Shown: piece after piece, positions 51,241-62,883 of the stretch | How positions within the stretch are numbered: the stretch's first letter is position 1 | Layout: each line of letters opens with the position of its first letter | Assembly: GCA_010093605.1 (NCBI GenBank) | Contig: MU004185.1 | Location: forward strand, 1,261,334-1,325,333 | Direction of reading: 5' to 3' | Source of the DNA: Lophium mytilinum | Lineage: Eukaryota; Ascomycota; Dothideomycetes; Mytilinidiales; Mytilinidiaceae | DNA: 64,000 nucleotides | Program-made: the position numbers and the translations under genes | Notes under the pieces: model-generated | The model's database searches: none | Told to the model about the DNA's origin: nothing | What the model saw: the letters and a program-made list of their open reading frames with translations, nothing else

Positions 51241-53819
51241 GACATGCATGTGATGGCTTTTCAAAACCACATTGGAACGCATGTCGTAACTCTCATGGTA
51301 TCTTTGTGTGGTATGTCTCAACATGGTTCTCATCGACGTGGTTGACTTTCCCTGGCTAGGAATCGCGCCACGTGGAGAAGTAGGACGGCCATGATGATTT
51401 CCGGGTCCGGATTCGACAGGACCAAGACTTAGGACCGACGTACCACTGGAGCTCTGGGAGTCCTCCGACGAAGCCCGACCGCATTCAGAGGCTTGTTACC
51501 AGATTTTGCCTAGCCGCCGGGCTTAGGAGCCTTTCAAACACTTCAAGTGATCTCCAGCCATGCGTTTTACTGAATGAAATCCTTCCAGTGACAACGTCTT
51601 TGAGTCGACTGTAGGTGGCAACTCCTCCATGAGTCCTTGACCCATGCGCAGGTAACAGAGCTGACCGTACATGGAATTATAAGCCGTTTTGTACGCATCA
51701 TCCGGATTGAGTCCAACGGACCAATAACCATTGGCAGCGTCGCATCTGAAAAGTACTTTGGCGTGCGGCTGAGACAGCTCAAATCAGCACTGGCTCAATT
51801 CTCCGAGGCGGGTCATTCGACTTGTTGGTAGCATCATTGATGGGACAAAACGCATGTCCCATGTAGGTGGATATAGAGTACAGTACGAGACGACGCCTTT
51901 TCGGTCAATCCTTGATGTTCATGCCATTTTCCGTTCTGTCATTTTGAAATGTTATATCGATGTAACTGTTCGCTCGCAAGCTTGCTCTCGACATCGAGTC
52001 CCTCGCTAGACCGATTTGAAGCTATCATGACCGCGTGAAATCGCATCTCCGAAGGGTTGCTGGCCTCTGGGAATCATCGCAGAACCCTGGTTTGGCTTTG
52101 ATCTAGAGCAGATACTCCTCGGTATACTGAGCTCTCGCAGCACCTCTTCTTCATGGTATCTGAGTGACATCATGTGATGATCGAGTAGAGATGCGACGAG
52201 CATATGCTTTCTCCATGAATATTCATATTCGGTCCGATCTCGTCAAACAGACTCAGAATCCGCGAGCAGGCTCGACGCCAGACATGCTGATCCTCGGTAG
52301 GAGATTTTGGCTGGACACATCCTTCATGGGAACTTTTCGGAGCTAATTTCGAAGCGACCGAGACTTCGGAATAGTCCATGACTATCATCTACTCCATTAT
52401 TGAAAAATTTCCGAGCCCTTGAAAGCTCCGGGACCAAACTCGATCATTCCAGATACTTGCAAGCAGTTTGTTCGATTCGGCACTCTCCCATCATCAGGTG
52501 AAGGAAGGAATATGCTTTCCTGCCATTTTGAAGGCGAATACAAGAATCCAAAGCCAACATGTATTCCTTTGCTAGATGGTTTCCAAAGACGGAAGATTCC
52601 CTTGAAGAGCTCGACGCTGAACATGCGTCAACCCTGGCGTATGGTCTAGCTGCACCAGTCCGAAGCAGGAAGACAGGGAGCATTTCCGATGTCCATGTAG
52701 TACGGTTTTCCCCGAGACAAGACAGCACAACCACCATCACATCTCTACTCGTATTTGCTTTAAATTCTCCTATAATTCTGGACCAAACTCGACTCGAGCA
52801 TCGCAAGGGATACAGCGGTATTTTGTTCCAGGTTCAGCCCACCACGAATGCTCAACCAAAGCCGAGACGCATGCTCGTTCCGAAATCGCTGAGGTATACG
52901 AGACATTATGGATCCAAGATGTCGCCATTTCTCCTCTGGTTGAGGTTGAGTTACTCAAGAGTTCAATGTCCAGAGTCCCAAGAGGCTGACTCCACATGAC
53001 ATGCTTTATCGCGTCATCTAACTGGCATGAAGGTGAAGATCGTACGTTTCGGTGCTCGTCTCCGGTCATGATCTGGCAGATCCTAGATTTCTGATTGCCG
53101 GTACAGCCATGCGTTTACGAGGAGATATTATTTGACGTAGTATTTCTCTCTGCCTCTTTCCGACCATGAAGGACTAGCGTTGCACGATTTCGCACTCGAA
53201 ACAGGCCCGAAAGCAACACTTAACGGACCGGGAATGGCCAGATCTCAACGGCACGTGGACCTCAACTTTGTTTTTTCGGCGGACGAGTAACGGCGGTGAA
53301 AAAGTGGTGGTGTGGTTTCCCGTGCGGTGGATTCAGTGCTTTCTTTCCGCAGAGCAAGCAGCGTTATTGTCTGAACCGTCAGACCTTTTAACCACCACAC
53401 CAATACGTGCTAGCCATCGCAATGCGCCTGTCCAACTTTTGCCCAAAGGCTCATGAACTGAGTGCTCTTCTCCAGACGCAGCCCAGCCATGGCGCAGTGA
53501 TACAAGACGATTCGAGACACGGAAGCTCATGGGAAACTTTTCTTCGCCTTTTAATCACACTCCCAGCCATGCCCGATTTCGTGACCCGACTTTCGAGGAA
53601 CAATATAGTTGTCCATTCCGCAATGGAAGCTTTGATGCGGACATTTCGTGTCTAGCCGACAGAGTTGTTGAGTCCAGATAGGACAACCCCACCGAGCAGG
53701 TGACCAAGAGTGCTCGACGAGCGACCACTCATGCGCGGCTGCCTCTCGGGTTTGGATCCCGCAACGGAGTCATCGAGATCGGGATAATCCAGGATAGCGG
53801 AGGCCACTCCACATGATCA
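51241..53819. other. Gene desert without recognised genes
   Basis: About 2.6 kb in which neither strand shows a domain, splice structure or a frame over about 145 codons. Weak internal echoes occur: GGGACCAAACTCGATC near 52430 and TGGACCAAACTCGACTCGAG near 52781. This may be eroded repeat DNA, but the family cannot be told. Confidence 0.4.
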
Positions 53820-54640
53820 GGACGGCGAGAATCTGTGAACCCAAGACCAGACCCAACCGCACCCATTCGTATTGGGGCCATTAGTTTTCGAAGACTCCCC
53901 AACCTCATCTCCAAACCTCCAGACATCTTTTCGATTGGACCGTCAGTTTTCAAAGTCCAACCACACCCATGATTCTTTTCCATGCGTCAATTTTGACCAC
54001 CTAAGCATCCAGAAACCCACGCACACCCTCATGGGAGTGATCGCTCATCTATCATGATCCCTCCGACTTCCCCCTCTGCTCCCTGAAAAAAAGAATCCCC
54101 CAACTCGAGGGGGCAGCGACTCTATATACCCGCCCCCCTCCGACCTCGCGCCGCACTTACCACCCACCTCCCTTCCGCATCGCTGCGCTGGCACCGTTCC
54201 CATCCCCCATCGCGCCATCAACCGTCTGCAACATCGGGAGACAGCGGGGAATGTGATTGGGCGAGATGGGGCTTGTGATCACACCTCCTTATCCGAAGGA
54301 GAAGGATGTAGCCAGTAATCTCGCTCTATCGCGGCATCGTGACCTTGTGCACGGCTTCTTCGTAAAATACACCGAGAGAAAGAGCGATTGGGATTCGCTG
54401 GAGAATTGCTATCGGGGAAGCTTGTGATTATAGTCACTCGCTGTCCATCCCTTGGTACAGTACCGTGCTGGCACCGATTCCCCCCCACCCTACGAACTCG
54501 CCCCGTGAGTGCCCTCCGTTCGCATCATCGGGAGGAAGCGGGCCCCGTGACTGGCGGGAAGATCAACGGAGAAGGGGCTTGTGATCGAAACATGCGCGGT
54601 CGGGCCTCGCAACGTCGCGTAGATCGGGAGGGGGTGCTGC
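53820..54640. repeat. Degenerate repeat island 4, related to island 1 edge
   Basis: Segments at about 54189-54287 and 54467-54590 share GCTGGCACCG, CATCGGGAG, AGCGGG and GGGGCTTGTGATC in the same order, 278 bp apart. In addition, 53940-54140 resembles 5420-5575: both have TCCAAC or TTCCAAACACCCATG, then GTCAATTTTGA or GTCCAGTTTTGA, an A-rich run, and a CTCGAGGGGG / CTCGGGGGGAGCGA block followed by TATA and CCCCC. This points to a dispersed, very old repeat. Confidence 0.6.
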
Positions 54641-55862
54641 GTGACTCCTATCGTAGGAACAGTGGCGCGCCGACGCTGTACCGGGGATGGGAGGATGGGC
54701 CATACCCGTGATTCGTTTAGAGCAACACGGAGAGGCCGGGCTGGGGAGAGCTTTTAGCTTTGGTAAGGGAAGTTGGTTGAGGGGTAGTAGTGCCGTAGAA
54801 TCACTGGTAGGAAATGAGGTTGGTGATGGGGATGACGATATAATGAAGCCTGCCCACACGTTTGTCGCTGTTTGAAGAGATTCGATGTGGTTTCAAAGGA
54901 GATGAATTCTGGAGGAGATTTTTGAGTTAAGCCGTGTAGAGAAAATTCATAGATTACCTCATGGAGTCCATCACTCACGTGCAGCTTTTTGAAAACACCT
55001 TAAGTACTAGTGTGTACGAACTACCGACAAGACAAACTACCGACAAGACCCTGGACTAAGTCAGCGAGACCCTGAGTGATGTCAAAGATGACGCGGAAGA
55101 GAAGTGGAGAAACTTACAGTAGTGGAGACAACCCAGAGCATCTAGCGCCACAAACCCACGGTACCAAACTCCACACTCTACGTCTCGCTACCAAACTCAG
55201 CTTTCAAGCTGGAACCAGTACCACGGATCACATTCACTCAGGGTAGAGAGCATACGTTGAATACATAAATCAAATCGCATATGGTACGGACGGCCTTGGT
55301 AGATACAGTCCTCCGCTCTTCCCCCTTTCCCAGTATCTCCCCCATTTTCCCGTTGCCCAGACCAAGTCATATAGAATCATATGATGCAGCCACAGAGAGA
55401 GAAACGCAATTGAGATACTTGGAACGTTTACCGTTCATCTCAGATAGTGCTGCTCGCTACACGCTCAAAACCCGCAAGAAAGCACCCAAGACAGGAATAT
55501 CAAATAGTTCCCGATACTAAACGCCGGCCAGAAAGGAGGAAAACACCAATGTAGATGGTTAGAATCATTCAGAGACGCTCAGAGGGTGAACTTAATGATG
55601 TAAAGGAGAGTAATTTCGTTCAGGGGCATGGGGACGGTCGTAAGAGGTTGCGGTTACTAGAACGACGCCAGGCAACCGCGATGATAGTGTGTTCATAGGG
55701 GCAGCTAGTGCGCCAAAGAGAGATGCAAAGCATGTTCTAGAATGAGGATTCAAGATATTCGAGAATCTTCAAGATATAGCGCATGACGCATGAGATGTGA
55801 AGCAGGGAGAAGCCAAGCTTCTGATGACTTCAAGAAGATAAAGTGGAAGATAGATGGTGGGA
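54641..55862. other. Intergenic region
   Basis: About 1.2 kb with no recognised gene. A short direct repeat AACTACCGACAAGAC occurs twice near 55020-55050. The right end is the 3' flank of the RING gene. Confidence 0.45.
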
Positions 55863-57271
55863 CTATCGAGTTCCAGCTTCTAGCTGAGCCGGAGTAGGTT
55901 GGATTTCCGTCGGCGCCGCAACTTCATTGGCGGGCTCGGTAGTGGCGTTGTTGCGATTTCTCGCGAAGGGATTTGGCATGGAAGGACGATTGGCGTTTCT
56001 CATAGCGTGCAATCTCGTTCGCCAGCTTGGGTTTTGGGTTGCTTGAGGTCTCGTTGGTGTGGCAGCATCGGCTCCGCGATTGGGACGAGTGGGACGGTGG
56101 TTATGCATGTTCATTAGTCCACCTGTAGGAGCGGCCTGGTGGTCCCGGTTACTCGCAATGAACACAACTCGCGATCGGGAGAACTGGCCGCGATTCCCCA
56201 TCCAGGTTGATGCTGGAGACGTAGGCAAACGCAGTCCAGCCATTCGGGTGCCGGTGGTAACTTCAGGTGTTTCTCCTTCAGGCTTCGGTTTCGGCACATA
56301 GTAATCATGCTTGCACAGCGGGCAGCAAGCACGACGGCTAGTCAACCACGGGTCGACACAGCTGGCATGGAATGCGTGGCCGCAGGTCAAGCCTCGTACA
56401 TCGTCGTCATCCTCGAGGGTATCCAGGCAGATGGCGCAGGTATCACCTGGCTCTGCGAGAAGCTCAGGGGCGGTGGCAGTACGGATCGGGTCATCATCGT
56501 CGGAATCGTCAGCGTCATCGTGCTTCGGGTTGTCGCTAGATTCTTCTGGAGTAGTGCTATCAATCGTCTTCACTTCCGTCACATCGCCGGACTTTTCGGT
56601 AGGAACCTTCTCCTCTTCCTTTGCTTTTACTTCTTGGGCGGAGGCACTTTCTGCGACCACTGGTTCGACGTTGGGCGATGGAACTGGGGGACTCGATGTG
56701 GTAGGTGCGGTTAGATCTTCACGGGCGATCTCCAAGGCTGTAGTAGGTCGGGTGCTCTCTGTCGAACGTCGAGACTCGCCAGATGGTTCGTTCGCTGAAT
56801 CGACGTTCTTAACACTTGCAGGCCTGCTAGGAGCAGTTGCAATGCCACCAGCAGCAGGCAGTCCTTGGTTCTCGCGCGAGTATCGCCACGCCTTGTACTT
56901 GGTCAGAGGGAATCGCTCATTCACCTCCTCCATCGACATCAGCTTCTTTTCTCTCCTCCGCCGATGCGGCCGGGTCATGGCCGACAGGTCTATCGGTTCT
57001 CCATCGGCGGCAGCCCGTGCGGCTCGGTTGCGCTGGTTATATCGGAAGCAGTACTTGACACCGACGATAATCCTGGAGCGCGGAAAGGTTAGTAATCGTG
57101 CGAAGCAACAGCCACGACCATGTCTCAGTCGCAAGGAACGTACCATAGATTCGTAAACACAACACCGAAGCCAAGAGCGACGAAGAACAGCAGCGGAGAG
57201 CTGGTGGGGCCACTCGAGTTGTTGCCGCCGCCCGTGTTCGAAGGCGCAGGCGCCGAGGTGGTTGTAGACAT
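55863..57271 (-). CDS. Membrane-anchored RING-H2 protein, probable E3 ubiquitin ligase
   Basis: Exons 57271-57144 and 57072-55863 join over a 71-nt intron to give 445 residues. A hydrophobic segment spans the junction ([19 protein letters not shown], then IIVGVKYCF), so residues about 24-52 form one transmembrane anchor followed by a basic stretch. The RING-H2 finger near residues 250-295 has [27 protein letters not shown] and [10 protein letters not shown], the C3H2C3 order of E3 ligases. Between them lies an acidic, Pro/Ser/Thr-rich linker. The C-terminal 130 residues are Arg/Asn/Pro-rich. It would ubiquitinate membrane or luminal-route clients; the compartment is not evident. It is divergent from the cyclophilin gene. 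Confidence 0.92.
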
Positions 57272-58621
57272 GGTGGCTAGTTGCTATCCATGCAGTCGCT
57301 CTCGAAAGTACGAGGTAAGGCAGTAGAAATGGAGCGGTCGTAGCGGGTCGATCGAAAATATGTACAAGAAAGCAGCTTTGTACAGGCCGATGGCCGAAAA
57401 CGGCTGGTCGAGGGTTGCGGCCGGGTACGAGAATCCGTCAGCGAGTCTCCGCAATGCGAATCGAGCAGCGAAGGCGTGGGCTCGGAGAGGGTGGTGTCCT
57501 CGAGATAGACGTTGCGCCGGGGGGTAGTTCACAGTTGCTCCCCGCGGATGGGTGCAGAAGTGTGGGTGGGCGAGGAGGACGAATGGATGACGGGTGGACG
57601 GTCGCGGGTGGCAAGCGCAGCAGCTGAGACGGGGCGGGTTTAGAGAGCCTTATTCGGGGCTGGGGCAGGCCGTTAGTATTGAGGCAGGAGGACAATGGGA
57701 TTGTCCATGCCCTGTGGCGAGTGAAGGGCGGAGGCAGCTTGGTGAAGTGGGTGAAGTGCGTAGAGCGGCTGGCGGGAGGCCGTGAGTTTGGAGAGCGAAG
57801 TGCTTGGTCGCGGCAGGGTGGAAAGAGGACAAAGAGGGCCCTCGCGCGCTACAGCGATCCGCTAGACCCGACGCGCTGGAGGAGGGTGGCAGAAGCCAGG
57901 CGTGCACGGCCGCGTTCCAACCTTCACTTTGACGCCAGTGTGCCAGTGTGCCAGTGTGCCAGTGTGCCAGTGTGCCAGCTGTTTTCAATCGCGCCCGGTT
58001 TTCTGCTGCACCGCGTCGTGCAGAAACGTCGTCGCAGTGCCGGCTTCCTGCAGCGATCGAGTCTCTGCGCCCGCACTCGCTGCTGCTGCCTCGACAGCAG
58101 CCGTAGAGGAGAGCTGCCGCCGCCGCACAACATCCCACATTGCCAATCCGGCTGACTCGGGACCATTTTGCAGCGATCGCCATCGCCGAGCCTGAACTTG
58201 GCTGGCGTAGGGTTCGGCACAGGCCCTTGCCGACCTCATTGCAGTTCCCTCCACCACCATTCCAAATTCGACCTCACGAGACATTTCCCGTCAAAATCGC
58301 TGGCTACAAGGTCTGGCCCTGCCAAGCTACCCTCATTCGGACAGCGTTGTGCAAACCCTCCCCCTGCAGGCTATTGGTTCCCGGGGGACACACCTTGACG
58401 ACCTCACGCAGTCTGCAGTCTGCGCCCTCTCACAGTACTCATTCACCGGTGATTATTGAGCGCTGAATCACCCTAAAACACGCACTTGCAATCCTGCGAC
58501 CTGACCATTCCACCACCTACTCCGTGCATACATACTACACTACTTTTCTGCAAATCTTACGAGAGCCAACGTCTCACCTGCAAAGCCACCACCTGGGCGA
58601 GTGATTCTGCACAGCCCAATC
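57272..58621. promoter_or_regulatory. Divergent region between the RING-H2 and cyclophilin genes
   Basis: About 1.35 kb containing both promoters. It is GC-rich on the RING side, holds an 8-bp microsatellite at 57934-57978, and turns C/A-rich before the cyclophilin ATG. Frames seen here look like chance. Confidence 0.45.
57934..57978. repeat. (GCCAGTGT)n 8-bp tandem repeat
   Basis: About 5.6 perfect copies of GCCAGTGT lie between two divergent genes. Perfect copies imply recent slippage and likely length variation. Confidence 0.95.
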
Positions 58622-59416
58622 ATGGAGTCCACGCAAGCGGAATCAAACCCCATCTGCTTCTTCGATATCACTCTTGGAGGTTAGTTATCATCTAATGTAT
58701 TCGACTCTTGCGATTTTTGCCACGCTCTAGCGCCGATGGACTTCGTGAGGGGAATCTATATTTCCCGAGTTTTCCGCTCAAAGCTCGATATCACGTGCTG
58801 CACTGCCAAATCCAGAACGTGCTGACCAAATGCAGGCGAGCCTCTTGGGCGAATCAAGATGGAGGTCTTCAAGGATATCACTCCGAAGACCGCGGAGAAC
58901 TTCCGCCAATTCTGCACCGGCGAGACGAGGAACAACCTAGGACGGCCACTCGGCTACAAAGGCTCTAAATTCCATCGTGTAGTCAGTCATGCCATCTTGC
59001 TCCTTCGCTTCTGATTTGCTCACAACCGTGTTTAGATCAAAGGCTTCATGATACAGGGGGGCGACTTTCTCAATGGAGATGGATCAGGTTCGCAGACCAT
59101 CTATGGCACCACCAAGTTTGCCGACGAGAACTTCAACTTGAAGCACGATGCCCCATACCTTCTCTCCATGGCTGTATGTTGTGCCTATCATATTAATTCC
59201 TAGACGCTGACGAATTACCAGAATGCCGGGCCAAACACCAATGGATGTCAGTTCTTCATCACGTGCGCGCCTCAGCCTAATCTGAACAACAAACACGTCG
59301 TCTTCGGTAAAGTGGTCGAGGGCATGGATATTGTAGACAAGATTCAGAACACGAGAACGAATCCAGGGGATAGGCCTACCCAGGACGTGGCTATTGCGCA
59401 ATGCGGCGAGATGTGA
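58622..59416 (+). CDS. cyp3: Cyclophilin H-type peptidyl-prolyl isomerase
   Basis: Four exons (58622-58679, 58836-58981, 59036-59173, 59222-59416) give 178 residues. The cyclophilin core is complete: [54 protein letters not shown] with the catalytic Arg in [29 protein letters not shown] with the Gln and Phe of the active site, and [11 protein letters not shown]. The C-terminus QCGEM and the short N-terminal extension match the PPIH/Cyp3 group, which works with the U4/U6 snRNP protein Prp4 in the spliceosome. Intron 1 is long (156 nt). The second donor is GTCAGT, required to keep the Val of FHRVIK. Confidence 0.94.
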
Positions 59417-60138
59417 TGAACTCCTGAAACGCACGCGAGCGCTTCGAAGATCCCAATCGACCATACGCCTCGACGAATCAAAGCTGCGCGACGCCTCCAC
59501 CAGCTCTCGAGCACGCGGGGGTTCTCTCTGGGTACTACGTGCTTGCATGCTGGCGCCGACGCTGCCAATGCTCAGTATGTCTCACGAATTCACGAGGAAA
59601 CTCGTGACCCAGCCTAAAAGTTGTGCTGGGTGCAATGGGTATTCAGCCTCGGCGCCTTCATTGTAGAAATCCTTTGCCAAATAAACGCCCGGAATGGTGA
59701 ATTGGAATCCCATGGACACGTGCGAGTGATTCAGCAAGACTTCATGAAACAGTATCCTAATGAAAAGAATGGTGTCTTGACTATAGTTGTTAGAATAGTT
59801 ACACGCTAGCCCTTCACGCTCATCATGGTGCATCAATGCATGTCGCTTTCATTCCCCAAGATGGTACCTCTGATAACTCATCAGCGCAAGAAGGGTCCGA
59901 GGTCGTGGTGAATTGAGAGCTTTGAGGTCGAGGAGCACCCCCACAATCAATGGTAGGGGTACGTACATAATTCGCCTCGGGCACTACATAAAAGTGGGTC
60001 CGAGCTTTTTTCCCGCCATCGCACTGCAGATTCTCGTCCACGACACCCCACCACTCGCATCATATTCACTCCACATCCTATACAGCCATGACCACACCTT
60101 CAATGTGACGCGAATCTCGTGCTGCGACTCCTGGCACC
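59417..60138. other. Intergenic region between cyclophilin H and RRN3
   Basis: About 720 bp between two plus-strand genes. It contains the 3' end of cyp3 and the RRN3 promoter. Short frames show no domains. Confidence 0.45.
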
Positions 60139-62243
60139 ATGGTCTCCCTCGCAGCCTCCGACCGCGCGACTGCCCTCGCCATCGCGCCCAGCATAGGCGG
60201 CAGCCTCAAACGAAGACATGAAGACTCGCCGTCCGACCACGAAAACATACCCTCTAGTCCGACAAAGCGCCTCAAGGTGGCATTCAGCCCGGATGTCAAC
60301 GTTCAGATACTCTCCGAGTGGAAAGAGAAGGACACGGAGCTCATCAGAGAAGAGGTCCGCCGCGCATTGGAGAAAAACCGCGACGGCGATTCATCCGGCA
60401 TCAACCAGTTGAACCATCTCATATCAATCCGCCCGACTGACGATGATGCGCCCTCGACTCCTCTACTCCAGAAGTACATCCTCGTCCTAACAGAGCAAGT
60501 TGGCTTGCTGGATAGGGATTCGTCTGGACTTGTTCACGCGATCCTAGATTGCAGATGGCTTACTAGGAGCGAGCAATTTGTCTCTACCTACATACGATTC
60601 TTGGGATGTCTTGTCTCCGCTAAAGCAGGGTATGCGTCAAGTGTACTGCAGAAACTAGTGGACTACTTCATCAGACGTATGTGTGCCCACCCTCGCATGC
60701 TCCACCACCCTCATTGACGATCTCAGTACCATCTCCCGCAATCCGCCACCAGAACGACCCCAGAGTACCGCGCCGACGGATACACGCTCGAGTACACCAA
60801 TGCCTCAAATACCTACTCCGGCTCTTCCCTGCAGCCAGCCGAGAGCTTTCTGATGTCCTAGGCTCAAATTTCCCATTCTCTACCGATACTACCAGGGTGC
60901 ATGTGGACTATATCAAGAACCTCCTTAAGCTAGCTACATACGCTCCGGAATTAAAAGGCGAGATCCTCGCTCTGGTGACTGAGCGGCTCGTGAAGATAGA
61001 CGTGCAGATACAGGTGGATATGGAGGACTTCGAGGATGATATTGAGGAGAGCCTGATCAAAGATGTAAAGAAGAAGCAGAACGTAGATGACTCTGAGGAG
61101 GAAGACGATGCATCCAATAGCGAAGATTCGGAGTCGAGCGACGAATCATCCACGCCAGAGGAACGCCGGACGAAGGAAATCAGAGAGTCCATCCACAAAA
61201 TGGATGCCATCCTCGATATTCTCTTCGAGTACTACCACCCCATTTTCGCGAAAGGCGACTTCTTCGACATCAACGACACGTTCGAATCTCTTCTCTCCCA
61301 GTTTGCCAATATCATCCTACCGACCTATCGATCCCGACACACCCAATTCCTACTCTTCCATTTCAGCCAAAGCTCTCCTGAGCTCACCGGACGTTTCGCC
61401 GGTGCCTGTAGCCATCTCGCCTTCGACAAAAACCGCCCTCAGATTCTGCGATTAGCCGCAGCCGCCTATCTTGCCTCCTTCATCTCCCGTGGCGCCCACG
61501 TCTCCAAGCAGCTGGTCCGCGACGTGGTCGACCTGTTGAGCAGTCATCTCGACAACCTCCGCGGATCTCATGAGAGCCAGTCCCACCCGTACAGTACCGT
61601 CGGACCCAATCTCCGCCGCTACGGCACTTACTACGGCATTGCACAGGCGCTCCTTTACATATTCTGCTTCCGTTGGCGCGACTTGATCGACGAGGACGAC
61701 GATCTGGACGAAGAGTTACTATCGGACGGTCGCGAACATGTTTGGCATACCGGCATCAAGGAAACCTTCGCAAGGAATATCTATTCCAAGCTGAATCCTC
61801 TCAAGATTTGCTCACCGGTCATCGTTGGGCAGTTCGCACGCGTCGCCCACCATCTCCGCTTCCTCTACGTCTTCCCACTGCTAGAGACGAACAAGCGGGT
61901 GAGGCTGTCAAGGGCAATGATTGGTGGTGGAGCGTATGGCGGCTACGCGGAGCGAGAAACGGCGCTGAGTGCGAAAAAGGGAGAAGATGGACTCCAGCTC
62001 GATGCGTACTTTCCGTTCGACCCGTATCTTCTACCTGGGAGTCGGAAGTGGTTGGCAGGAGACTATATCGAGTGGAAAGACATCGACGCTTTCAAAGGAG
62101 CTAACGACGATGAAGATGATGATGACGACGACACGGAGGACGGAGAAGACTCGGGAAGCGATTCCGATTCCAATCCTGGTGACAAGGAAGACGAGGATGT
62201 CGCAGAGGCGTACGAAGAGACGGCTACTGAGGCCAGCACTTGA
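60139..62243 (+). CDS. RRN3: RNA polymerase I initiation factor Rrn3 (TIF-IA)
   Basis: Exons 60139-60676 and 60727-62243 give 684 residues, close to the family length; the 50-nt intron has donor GTATGT and acceptor GATCTCAG. HEAT-like helices run throughout. Family-type segments are GINQLNHLISIRPTDDDAPS-like N-terminal helices, the VHQCLKYLLRLFP block, the IHKMDAILDILFEYYHPIF motif and LLFHFSQSSPELTGRFAG, followed by RQILRLAAAAYLASFISRGA-type sequence and FYVFP-like PLLETNKR. Serine/acidic loops (near residue 300 and at the C-terminus) are typical phosphorylation sites controlled by growth signals. Rrn3 bridges Pol I and the core factor at rDNA promoters in the nucleolus. The N-terminus carries a basic KRLKV patch. 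Confidence 0.94.
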
Positions 62244-62883
62244 TTGCGCTGTTTTTTTCCGTTATATGGTGGCATCAAGAGCATGTAGGTGGTGTTTGTG
62301 CTTGGAACGACGATCTGGCTGTGGTTTCTTGCGAACATTGGTGTTGCTCATACACGGCGGTCACGACATTATGGTGCATTTGCAAGTTTCCAGCATAGGA
62401 CATGGCGTTGGCGCCCGCTTGAGCTAGCGAGGAGTTTATATAGCGAGGGGCCTGGTCAGGCAGCTGGTTGGGAGACTGGGAAAAGCAAAGTCAATGATTG
62501 AAAGATTGATTACTACTGCACTTTACGTATTTTGTGGTGATTAGGCTTGTATATGCCAACGCGCGGATTCGGCATGCGTGAGGCGTGTTCCTTGCGTCTG
62601 GGTGATTGTTCCATATATCTAAGGCTACCACCTGTCTTTTACTCAATTCGCTGGCATTGTGAGCGGGTGCTACCTTTCTACCCGCCATTGAGAGAGTGTG
62701 TTCTCATCCCTAATTGTTGTGCTAGTGAAACTAGTCTTATTATTGGCTAGCCTAGCTACTCTAACTCGATGTCCAGATAGGTTTGAATACCGCATCTCAT
62801 CAAGTAAACACCCCACATATCTAAAACTGTAGGTATCCTACAAAAAGGCTATGCCAAAGCATGTAGGTTCCTCATAGCCCACA
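62244..62883. other. Intergenic region between RRN3 and the PfkB kinase gene
   Basis: About 640 bp, AT-rich, with no recognised gene or repeat. It includes the RRN3 3' flank and the promoter of the kinase gene. Confidence 0.45.

Noticed and set aside
53330-53420. tRNA-like stretch on the minus strand (TGGTTAAAAGG matches an A box, followed by a small stem-loop)
   Set aside because: The stem loop is not a 5-bp stem with 7-base loop, and no B box (GGTTCRANNCC) or acceptor stem follows.
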